Shown one piece after another: positions 17,107-24,339 of a DNA stretch of 64,000 nucleotides. Source of the DNA: UMGS1532 sp045542355 (lineage in GTDB: Bacteria > Bacillota > Clostridia > Oscillospirales > Acutalibacteraceae); assembly GCA_045542355.1 (NCBI GenBank), contig JAZQKX010000025.1, positions 11,268-75,267 of the forward strand, given 5' to 3'. Every line of letters begins with the position of its first letter. Within the stretch, counting starts at the first letter, position 1. A program made the translations under genes and the position numbers. The notes below the pieces were generated by a model. That model saw nothing but the letters and a program-made list of their open reading frames with translations, was not told where the DNA came from and made no database searches.

Positions 17107-18291
17107 TTAGTGATGGAACAAACGCATACCTGTGAATGCCATTGCGATGCTGTATTTATTACAGCAATCGATAACAACATCGTCACGGATGGAGCCACCC
17201 GGCTCAGCAATGTAGGAAACACCGCTACGCTTTGCTCTTTCGATATTGTCCGAGAATGGGAAGAAAGCGTCTGAGCCAACAGATACGCCTGTGATACCTG
17301 CAAGGTATTCCTTAGCTTCTGCTTCGGTCAAAGGCTCAGGACGGGTGGTGAAATATTTCTGCCAGATACCCTCGGCACATACATCTTCCTCGTTCTTATT
17401 GATATAGCCATCGATAACATTATCGCGGTCGGCTCTGCCTAAAGTGGGCAAGAAAGGCAGATTTAATACCTTATCGTGCTGACGGAGGTGCCATGTGTCC
17501 GCCTTGGTACCTGCAAGTCTTGTGCAGTGGATTCTGGACTGCTGACCGGCTCCTACGCCGATTGCCTGACCGTCTACTGCATAACAAACGGAGTTGGACT
17601 GGGTGTATTTGAGAGTGATGAGAGCGATTATCAGGTCACGCTTTGCTTCATCGGGGAAAGCCTTGTTTTCGGTTACGATGTTTTGGAGTAACTCGTTGTT
17701 AATTTTAAACTCGTTTCTGCCCTGCTGGAATGTAATACCATATACTTGCTTACGCTCAAGCTCAGCGGGAACGTAGTCAGGGTCAATTTTAACTATATTA
17801 TAGTTGCCGTTTCTCTTAGACTTTAGAATTTCCAACGCCTCGTCGGTGTAACCAGGAGCGATGATACCGTCGGAAACCTCGCGCTTGATAATGGTAGCGG
17901 TGGTTTTATCGCAAACATCGGAAAGGGCAATCCAGTCGCCAAAGGAGGACATTCTGTCGGTGCCACGTGCTCTGGCATAAGCACACGCTAAAGGAGATTC
18001 ATCAAGACCCTCGATATCGTCAACGAAACAAGCCTTTTTGAGTTTATCGGAAAGGGGTGTTCCAACTGCAGCGGAGGTGGGGCTAACGTGCTTAAAGGAG
18101 GTAGCAGCGGGCATACCTAAAGCCTCTTTAATTTCTTTAACCAACTGCCATGAGTTAAAGGCATCAAGGAAGTTGATATAGCCAGGCTTACCGCTTAATA
18201 TCTCAATTGGAAGCTCTCTGCCGTCGTCCATAAAAATCTTGGATGGCTTTTGATTGGGATTACAACCATATTTTAATTCGAATTCTTTCAT
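17107..18291 (-). CDS. purH: AICAR transformylase, stand-alone
   Basis: Phosphoribosylaminoimidazolecarboxamide formyltransferase converts AICAR (ZMP) and 10-formyl-THF to FAICAR. It is only 394 residues and starts directly in the transformylase fold (ELKYGCNPNQKPSKIF; SFKHVSPTSAAVGTPL holds the substrate His; GAGQQSRIHCTRLAG; DAFFPFSDNIERA). The MGS-like IMP cyclohydrolase domain that opens the usual 510-residue PurH is absent. The missing activity is supplied by the next gene upstream, a PurO-type cyclohydrolase. Its substrate ZMP is the precursor of the ZTP sensed by the operon's riboswitch. Confidence 0.95.
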   Translation of the reverse strand: MKEFELKYGCNPNQKPSKIFMDDGRELPIEILSGKPGYINFLDAFNSWQLVKEIKEALGMPAATSFKHVSPTSAAVGTPLSDKLKKACFVDDIEGLDESPLACAYARARGTDRMSSFGDWIALSDVCDKTTATIIKREVSDGIIAPGYTDEALEILKSKRNGNYNIVKIDPDYVPAELERKQVYGITFQQGRNEFKINNELLQNIVTENKAFPDEAKRDLIIALITLKYTQSNSVCYAVDGQAIGVGAGQQSRIHCTRLAGTKADTWHLRQHDKVLNLPFLPTLGRADRDNVIDGYINKNEEDVCAEGIWQKYFTTRPEPLTEAEAKEYLAGITGVSVGSDAFFPFSDNIERAKRSGVSYIAEPGGSIRDDVVIDCCNKYSIAMAFTGMRLFHH

Positions 18292-18320
18292 GTTTATTTT
18301 CCTCTCTTTTAAACAACAGT

Positions 18321-19037
18321 CTATTTGTTTTTATTAACTATACGGGAATCATAGCTTCCTGTTGCTAAATCTATGTATCTTACGAAAAGGGAAACCTTAT
18401 TATCTTCATTGAGATTCTCCCAGATAAGCTCGGTGAGGGAGTCAATATCAGTATCGGGGAGTTCTAAGGTTTTGGGCTCTCCCTCGAAGCTTGGCAGAGG
18501 ATTTCCGTCGCACTTATAGGTGTGGATGAACTTTGCCTTGCCGGGTATGGGATTGGAATATGCGAAATTGTATCTCTGACAGGAGGAGCCGTCACCATCG
18601 GCAGATTTGAGAATGGACATAGCATAGTTCATGTCGCCGTTTTCCAGACGGATAATGCCCGAAATTCGAGGGGTATAGTTAGGTGCATCATCCTCAAATT
18701 CGCGGGTGCGGAGGGACTGCTCAAAGGTCATTTGCTTGTCCATAAGCTCGTAGATAGTATCGGTCTGGTCGCCGTTGGTAACAATGGTCTTATTGCCGAG
18801 AACACGTACGGGAGCGTAGATAATAAGATGGGGGTCGGTCATTTTGCTTTCGTCAAATGCCTGAGTGCGAATGCCCTCTCCATCCTCTATGAATACTCTG
18901 TTGCGGCTGTTTTCACTTCTACCCATTATAAAGTAGGCTGTGATAGCCTTTTTTCCGTCGGCACTTTTGCCGATTATAATACCTCTGCCGTGGTAAGGGA
19001 GTGAGTTAAGCTCGTTTGCAATAGTTTTGGTTTCCAT
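18321..19037 (-). CDS. IMP cyclohydrolase, PurO-like
   Basis: A 238-residue protein of the IMP cyclohydrolase family known from archaeal PurO (Ntn-hydrolase-like fold), expected to close FAICAR to IMP. Visible marks: NSLPYHGRGIIIGKSADGKK, AYFIMGRSENSRNRVF, ENGDMNYAMSILKSADGD, and CQRYNFAYSNPIPGKAKFIH. It lies 29 bp before the stand-alone AICAR transformylase gene, which lacks its own cyclohydrolase domain, so context and family agree. The symbol purO would fit but is mainly used for archaea. Confidence 0.9.
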   Translation of the reverse strand: METKTIANELNSLPYHGRGIIIGKSADGKKAITAYFIMGRSENSRNRVFIEDGEGIRTQAFDESKMTDPHLIIYAPVRVLGNKTIVTNGDQTDTIYELMDKQMTFEQSLRTREFEDDAPNYTPRISGIIRLENGDMNYAMSILKSADGDGSSCQRYNFAYSNPIPGKAKFIHTYKCDGNPLPSFEGEPKTLELPDTDIDSLTELIWENLNEDNKVSLFVRYIDLATGSYDSRIVNKNK

Positions 19038-19059
19038 ATCTGCACATTCCTTTCGGTGG

Positions 19060-19695
19060 TTATTCTTTTATTATTGTTTTGCCGTCAAGTACGGCTATTT
19101 TATCTTCTGAAAAAAGTTTAACTGCTTTAGGGAGAATTTTCCACTCTGCCTGTTCCATAATTCTTCTCTGCAGGGTTTCGGGGGTATCGCCCTCCATAAC
19201 CTCTACCGCCTTTTGAAGAATTATGGGACCAGCATCACATTCAGCGGTTACAAAATGCACCGTTGCGCCTGATACCTTGACACCCTTTTTCAAGGCTTCC
19301 TCGTGAACGTGGAGTCCGTAGAACCCTTTTCCACAGAAAGAGGGAATCAATGCAGGGTGAACATTTATCATTTTGTTTTGGAAAGTATCGCAAACCTGTT
19401 CATCGAGAATTGTCATAAATCCTGCGTACACCACAAGGTCTGCTTCTTCCTCTAAAAGCATATCTCTCATTGCTTTGCTGTATGATGCAATGTCGGAATA
19501 GTCTTTTCTTATAAGGGTTCGGGTTTTGATTCCTGCATTCTCGGCGCGGGTCAATGCATAAGCGTCGGCTTTAGAGGCTATGACACAGGTGATTTTACCT
19601 CTACCCAACTCCCCTGCCTTTTGGGCATCTATAAGTGCTTGTAGGTTAGTTCCGCCACCCGAAACCAATATAACGATTTTTTTATGACTCATCAT
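19060..19695 (-). CDS. purN: GAR transformylase
   Basis: Phosphoribosylglycinamide formyltransferase transfers a formyl group from 10-formyl-THF to GAR. It has 211 residues. Motifs: KIVILVSGGGTNLQALIDA (phosphate loop), VVYAGFMTILDEQVCDTFQN, INVHPALIPSFCGKGFYG (catalytic Asn-His region) and GATVHFVTAECDAGPII (catalytic Asp). Its start overlaps the purM stop by 4 bp, so the two are translationally coupled. Confidence 0.96.
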   Translation of the reverse strand: MMSHKKIVILVSGGGTNLQALIDAQKAGELGRGKITCVIASKADAYALTRAENAGIKTRTLIRKDYSDIASYSKAMRDMLLEEEADLVVYAGFMTILDEQVCDTFQNKMINVHPALIPSFCGKGFYGLHVHEEALKKGVKVSGATVHFVTAECDAGPIILQKAVEVMEGDTPETLQRRIMEQAEWKILPKAVKLFSEDKIAVLDGKTIIKE

Positions 19696-20729
19696 AAGAT
19701 AACACCCTCATCGGAGGAAACTATTTCACCGATTATGTATGCATCTTCACCATTTGCCTTTAAGATTTCAAGGGCTTTTTCAGCATCCTTTGATGATACC
19801 ACAACACTCATGCCAACGCCCATATTAAAGGTGTTGAACATATCGCGTTCGGGGATGTTTCCAACCTTGGCAATATAATTGAAAATAGGCAATATCTTAA
19901 GAGCGCTCTTGTCAACCTTAACGCTTTTGCCGTCGGGCAGAGCTCTTGGAATGTTTTCATAGAAGCCACCGCCTGTGATATGGGAAACAGCTTTAACATT
20001 AACCTCTTTAAAGAGAGCCAACATAGACTTAACATACATCTTGGTAGGGGCAAGCAGTGTTTCACCCAAGGACTTGCCACCCAGTTCCTCAACGGGAGCG
20101 GTGAGGTCGGCATTTTCAATATCGAAGACCTTTCGAACTAGTGAGAAGCCGTTGGAATGTACACCTGTTGAAGCCAGAGCAATAACTGTATCACCGTCGG
20201 CAACTGTGTTTTTATCAAGTATCTTGGATTTATCCACAACACCTGTGCAATAACCTGCAAGGTCATAGTCCTCCTCAGGCATGAGTCCGGGATGCTCGGC
20301 GGTTTCGCCACCAATAAGAGCGCAACCTGCCTGAACGCAACCCTCGGCAACACCACTTACGATTTCAGCAATCTTTTCGGGATAGTTCTTGCCACAGGCA
20401 ATGTAGTCAAGGAAAAAGAGCGGTTTTGCACCACAGCAGATAATGTCGTTAGCACACATGGCAACGCAATCTATACCGATTGTATCATGCTTATCCAGAA
20501 GCATTGCAAGTTTGATTTTTGTTCCTACGCCATCGGTACCCGAAACAAGAACAGGCTCGGTAATGCCTGTGAGGTCCAAGCCAAAGCATCCGCCAAAGCC
20601 GCCTACATCGTCGAGGCACCCCTCGTTTTTAGTTCTTGCTATATGCTTTTTCATAAGCTCTACCGAACGGTATCCAGCGGTAATGTCAACACCTGCTGCT
20701 GCATAGCTTTCAGATTTAGAGTTGTTCAT
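19692..20729 (-). CDS. purM: AIR synthetase (phosphoribosylformylglycinamidine cyclo-ligase)
   Basis: Closes FGAM to AIR with ATP. About 345 residues. Motifs: SYAAAGVDITAGYRSVELMK at the start, GGFGGCFGLD, VSGTDGVGTKIKLAMLLDKH, DCVAMCANDIICCGAKPLFF, LIGGETAEHPGLM, GVHSNGFSLVRKVF and HITGGGFYENIPRAL. The ATG at 20729 has GGTGA 5 bp upstream; an ATG at 20741 is also possible. It lies about 30 bp after purF. Confidence 0.96.
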   Translation of the reverse strand: MNNSKSESYAAAGVDITAGYRSVELMKKHIARTKNEGCLDDVGGFGGCFGLDLTGITEPVLVSGTDGVGTKIKLAMLLDKHDTIGIDCVAMCANDIICCGAKPLFFLDYIACGKNYPEKIAEIVSGVAEGCVQAGCALIGGETAEHPGLMPEEDYDLAGYCTGVVDKSKILDKNTVADGDTVIALASTGVHSNGFSLVRKVFDIENADLTAPVEELGGKSLGETLLAPTKMYVKSMLALFKEVNVKAVSHITGGGFYENIPRALPDGKSVKVDKSALKILPIFNYIAKVGNIPERDMFNTFNMGVGMSVVVSSKDAEKALEILKANGEDAYIIGEIVSSDEGVIL

Positions 20730-20773
20730 AATTGTCACCATATCTTTCTGCCGATTTTCGGCTCATTTAATCT

Positions 20774-22201
20774 CTATTCCTTACCTGTCCAACAATAGGT
20801 ACAAAGCTTGTCGGGGTCAATGCCGATTGCCTTGATTATTCCGTCGATTGATTGGAAGTCAAGAGAGTCAAAGTTGAATTCCTCACATATTGCGCGACGT
20901 AAAGCCTTGCCTCTCTCTGTTGTAGAGGAGCTGTATTCCTCTATGTGCTTGATGCCCTCTTCCCCCTCCAGTTGGTTGATTACCCGTCTTGCAATCAGAT
21001 CCATTTCGTCCCTGCCACGGGAGAAGTTAAGGTATTTACAGTTATACATAATCGGCGGACAAGCAGAGCGCATGTGAACTGCTTTTGCACCGTTATCATA
21101 GAGAAAATCTACCGTTTCTTTAAGCTGAGTTCCTCGGACAATTGAGTCATCAACAAAAAGCAAACTCTTATTTTTGATGAGCTCATGCACAGGAATCTGC
21201 TTCATTTTAGCAATTCTGTTGCGTTCTTTTTGACTCGCAGGCATAAAGCTTCTTGCCCAAGTAGGAGTGTATTTAATGAAAGCTCTGGCAAAATGCTTAC
21301 CGCTTTCGTTGGCATAGCCAATTGCGTGAGGAGTACCTGAATCGGGAACACCGCCAACATAGTCTACATCGTCGGCATTGTGCGCCGCTTTGTCGGCCTC
21401 TGCCAAAAGTTTACCGTTGATATATCTCATCACCTCAACGTTTACACCCTCATAGGTGGAGGTGGAGTATCCGTAGTAGCTCCAAAGGAAAGAGCAGATT
21501 TTCATCTTTTTCCCAGGAGGTGCCAACTGAGTGCAACTATCTGCTGTGAGTTCAACTATTTCGCCTGGACCCAGCTCTTTTTCATCTTCATATCCAAGCT
21601 TCTTATAGGCAAAGGATTCGAAAGCAACGCTGTAGCCTGTATCACATTTGCCAATTAGCACAGGCGTTCTGCCTAACTTATCTCTTGCGGCGATAATTGA
21701 ACCTTTATCTGTCAACAGCAGAATGGATGCAGAGCCGTCTATAGAATCTTGTGCAAATTTAATGCCGTCGACAAAGTTATCTTTTTCATTTATAAGCGCC
21801 GCCAACAGCTCTGTGGAATTGACTCTACCGCCTGTCATAGCATCGAAGTGTCCGCCACCTGTAGCCTTTATATAATCGTCTATCAGCTTATCAGCGTTGT
21901 TTATTACACCCACCATACAAACTGCATAGGTTCCGTGCTTCGACCTGATTAGAAGCGGCTGTGGGTCGTAGTCACTGATACAGCCGATTGCGGCGAAGCC
22001 TTTCATTTCGGTGAACAAATCTGCAAACTTTGTTCTGAATGGCGCGTTCTCGATATTGTGTATATCTCTTTGGTGTCCTATTTCGCGGTCGTAAACTGCG
22101 ATACCCGCGCGGCGGGTTCCTAAGTGAGAATGGTAGTCGGTGCCGAAATAAACATCCGACAGGGCGCTGTCTTTAGTTACAGCTCCAAAAAAGCCTCCCA
22201 T
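20774..22201 (-). CDS. purF: Amidophosphoribosyltransferase without the N-terminal catalytic cysteine
   Basis: First step of purine synthesis: PRPP to phosphoribosylamine. The protein is 475 residues. The N-terminal Ntn glutaminase fold is recognisable (MGGFFGAV, SHLGTRRAG, GRVNSTELLAAL, ARDKLGRTPVLIG), but the mature first residue is Gly where glutaminases of this type have the nucleophile Cys (CGI/CGV). The phosphoribosyltransferase half is normal, with the PRPP loop SLLFVDDSIVRGTQLKETV. CPPIMYNCKYLN and C-terminal CTYCW supply cysteines that could bind an Fe-S cluster as in B. subtilis PurF. The enzyme is therefore probably ammonia-dependent or uses an external glutaminase. GGAGCAAAAGT precedes the ATG. 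Confidence 0.92.
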   Translation of the reverse strand: MGGFFGAVTKDSALSDVYFGTDYHSHLGTRRAGIAVYDREIGHQRDIHNIENAPFRTKFADLFTEMKGFAAIGCISDYDPQPLLIRSKHGTYAVCMVGVINNADKLIDDYIKATGGGHFDAMTGGRVNSTELLAALINEKDNFVDGIKFAQDSIDGSASILLLTDKGSIIAARDKLGRTPVLIGKCDTGYSVAFESFAYKKLGYEDEKELGPGEIVELTADSCTQLAPPGKKMKICSFLWSYYGYSTSTYEGVNVEVMRYINGKLLAEADKAAHNADDVDYVGGVPDSGTPHAIGYANESGKHFARAFIKYTPTWARSFMPASQKERNRIAKMKQIPVHELIKNKSLLFVDDSIVRGTQLKETVDFLYDNGAKAVHMRSACPPIMYNCKYLNFSRGRDEMDLIARRVINQLEGEEGIKHIEEYSSSTTERGKALRRAICEEFNFDSLDFQSIDGIIKAIGIDPDKLCTYCWTGKE

Positions 22202-22234
22202 ACTTTTGCTCCTTGCTAAAAAGTTTATGTAAGT

Positions 22235-22729
22235 TTAGTTATTATACTGTGCGCTTATTTTTGCATCTTTCTGCAAAACCACCTCTGCATCACTAACGCG
22301 CTTGGCATCCAACTTTGCGGCGAGTTCTTCATCGCTTACTGCTAAAATCTGAGCCGCAAGAAGCGCCGCGTTAGCGCCGCCATTAATAGCAACGGTTGCA
22401 ACGGGGATACCCGAAGGCATCTGAACTGTGGAAAGAAGAGCATCTATGCCATCGAGGTTGGAGGACTTGCAGGGGATGCCAATAACAGGCAATGTAGTAT
22501 TAGCGGCAATCGCACCTGCCAAGTGAGCAGCCATACCTGCAGCGGCTATAAGTACTCCAAAACCGTTTGCTCTTGCATTAATCGCAAAGTCACGAGCCTG
22601 TTCAGGTGTGCGGTGGGCAGAGTATACATGCACCTCGTAAGGTATGCCCAATGTTTTTAAGGTATCGGCAGCCTTTCCTACAATTGGAAGATCACTGTCG
22701 CTTCCCATTACAATACCAACTTTTTTCAT
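22235..22729 (-). CDS. purE: N5-CAIR mutase (PurE class I)
   Basis: First gene of the purine operon, 164 residues. It carries VGIVMGSDSDLPIVGKAA, YEVHVYSAHRTPEQARDFA (active-site Ser-Ala-His) and GAAGMAAHLAGAIAANTTLPVIGIP. In class I PurE pathways N5-CAIR is made by PurK, but no purK lies in this window. It must be elsewhere, or this PurE acts directly on AIR and CO2. It starts behind AGGAC and follows the ZTP riboswitch. Confidence 0.95.
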   Translation of the reverse strand: MKKVGIVMGSDSDLPIVGKAADTLKTLGIPYEVHVYSAHRTPEQARDFAINARANGFGVLIAAAGMAAHLAGAIAANTTLPVIGIPCKSSNLDGIDALLSTVQMPSGIPVATVAINGGANAALLAAQILAVSDEELAAKLDAKRVSDAEVVLQKDAKISAQYNN

Positions 22730-22770
22730 AATGTCCTCCCAGAAAATAAATAATAAAAATTTGACAAATT

Positions 22771-22810
22771 AAAAGGGCACACTAACCCCACAAAACAGGT
22801 TAAAGTGCCC
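22771..22810 (-). terminator. Riboswitch-controlled terminator before purE
   Basis: Minus strand stem GGGCACtttAACC / GGTTagtGTGCCC followed by TTTTAATTT. The left arm includes the last bases of the conserved ZTP aptamer sequence CTGGGCA, so ligand-bound aptamer and terminator are mutually exclusive. Confidence 0.88.
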
Positions 22811-22880
22811 AGACGGTCGACAATATTCGGTTCTCTGATTCATGTGGTTCACCACTCATTCCGTCAGTTTCAAAGAACTA
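22806..22880 (-). promoter_or_regulatory. ZTP (pfl-motif) riboswitch of the purine operon
   Basis: Minus strand shows AACTGACGGAATGA (about 22857-22870), hairpin GTGGTGAACCAC (about 22844-22855), and the invariant CCGTCTGGGCA (22806-22816), the core of the ZTP/pfl RNA. It should activate the purine operon when ZMP/ZTP builds up, that is when 10-formyl-THF is limiting. It pairs with the riboswitch at 850-950. Confidence 0.9.
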
Positions 22881-22897
22881 TAAAAAATTACAATAAA

Positions 22898-22926
22898 ATT
22901 ATACCATAATCGACGAGTGATGTCAA
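22898..22926 (-). promoter_or_regulatory. Promoter of the purine operon
   Basis: Minus strand perfect TTGACA (22921-22926), 17-bp spacer, perfect TATAAT (22898-22903), just ahead of the riboswitch. Confidence 0.92.
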
Positions 22927-22992
22927 CGGAATTAAGTCTCAAATTTCAGCAAAAACAACTATATTTTTCATGATTTCTTTTATATAGAATGA

Positions 22993-23023
22993 CAAAAAAG
23001 TGCCCGTCTTACGACGAGCACTT
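22993..23023 (-). terminator. Terminator of tuf
   Basis: Minus strand hairpin AGTGCTCGTC-GTAA-GACGGGCACT followed by TTTTTTGTC; it ends the str operon before the purine promoter. Confidence 0.88.
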
Positions 23024-23037
23024 GATTTTAAATAAGA

Positions 23038-24237
23038 TTAGCCCTGAACAGCAGTAACAACGCCAGAACCAACAGTACGGCCACCTTCACGGATAGCGAA
23101 GCGGAGACCTTCTTCGATAGCGATAGGAGTGATGAGTTCAACATCCATCTCTACGTTATCGCCAGGCATACACATCTCTACGCCAGCGGGAAGAGAGATA
23201 ACGCCAGTAACGTCGGTAGTTCTGAAGTAGAACTGAGGACGATAGTTGGTGAAGAAGGGCTTATGACGGCCACCTTCAGCCTGGGTAAGAACGTAAACCT
23301 GACCATGGAACTTGGTGTGAGGCTGAATGGAGTTGGGAGCACAGATAACCTGACCACGCTCGATATCAGTTCTTGCAATACCACGGAGGAGAGCACCGAT
23401 GTTGTCACCAGCCTCAGCGTAGTCGAGAAGCTTGTGGAACATTTCAATACCAGTGATAACAGTCTTAGCCTTTTCATCTTTAAGACCAACGATTTCAACT
23501 TCGTCGTTGAGCTTAAGCTGACCACGCTCTACTCTACCAGTAGCAACGGTACCACGACCGCTGATGGTGAATACGTCTTCAACAGGCATAAGGAAGGGCT
23601 GGTCGGCTTTACGGTCGGGAGTAGGAATATACTCGTCAACAGCAGCCATGAGCTCAATGATAGGAGCATAAGCAGCATCGCTGAGGTCATCTCCAGCTTC
23701 AAGAGCCTTAAGAGCAGAACCCTTGATGATGGGGGTATCGTCGCCGGGGAACTCGTACTTGTCGAGAGTCTCACGGATTTCCATTTCAACGAGCTCGAGG
23801 AGTTCTTCGTCGTCTACCTGGTCACACTTATTCATGAATACAACAATGTAAGGAACGCCAACCTGACGAGCAAGAAGGAGATGCTCCTTGGTCTGAGCCA
23901 TAGGGCCATCGGTAGCAGCGATAACGAGGATAGCACCGTCCATCTGAGCAGCACCGGTGATCATGTTCTTGATGTAGTCAGCATGTCCGGGGCAGTCAAC
24001 GTGAGCATAGTGACGAGCGTCGGTCTCGTACTCAACGTGTGCGGTGTTAATTGTGATACCACGCTCTCTCTCTTCGGGAGCCTTGTCGATGTTTGCATAG
24101 TCTTCGAACTGAGCCTGACCTTTAAGAGAAAGAGTCTTGGTGATAGCAGCTGTAAGAGTGGTCTTGCCGTGGTCAACGTGGCCGATAGTACCAATGTTAA
24201 CGTGGGGCTTTGATCTGTTAAATTTTTCTTTTGCCAT
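23038..24237 (-). CDS. tuf: Elongation factor Tu
   Basis: GTPase that delivers aminoacyl-tRNA to the ribosome; 399 residues, full length. Motifs: GTIGHVDHGKTTL (P-loop), RGITINTAHVEY (switch I), DCPGHADY (switch II), NKCD, and the domain 2/3 region ending in GGRTVGSGVVTAV. GGAGGAAAT precedes the ATG. It is 102 bp after fusA with no terminator visible, so it is the last gene of rpsL-rpsG-fusA-tuf. Confidence 0.99.
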   Translation of the reverse strand: MAKEKFNRSKPHVNIGTIGHVDHGKTTLTAAITKTLSLKGQAQFEDYANIDKAPEERERGITINTAHVEYETDARHYAHVDCPGHADYIKNMITGAAQMDGAILVIAATDGPMAQTKEHLLLARQVGVPYIVVFMNKCDQVDDEELLELVEMEIRETLDKYEFPGDDTPIIKGSALKALEAGDDLSDAAYAPIIELMAAVDEYIPTPDRKADQPFLMPVEDVFTISGRGTVATGRVERGQLKLNDEVEIVGLKDEKAKTVITGIEMFHKLLDYAEAGDNIGALLRGIARTDIERGQVICAPNSIQPHTKFHGQVYVLTQAEGGRHKPFFTNYRPQFYFRTTDVTGVISLPAGVEMCMPGDNVEMDVELITPIAIEEGLRFAIREGGRTVGSGVVTAVQG

Positions 24238-24339
24238 TGGAATTTCCTCCTTAAATTTAAGAAATTATTTTGCATGCAATCTGCTTAACTGCATTTTAAC
24301 AAATTATTGCGTAAATTGCAAGGGTTTTTTACGAGAAAA

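Noticed and set aside
23263..24213. 316-codon open frame opposite tuf
   Set aside because: Mirror frame of the codon-biased tuf gene; low-complexity Ser/Leu/Val translation and no start signals.
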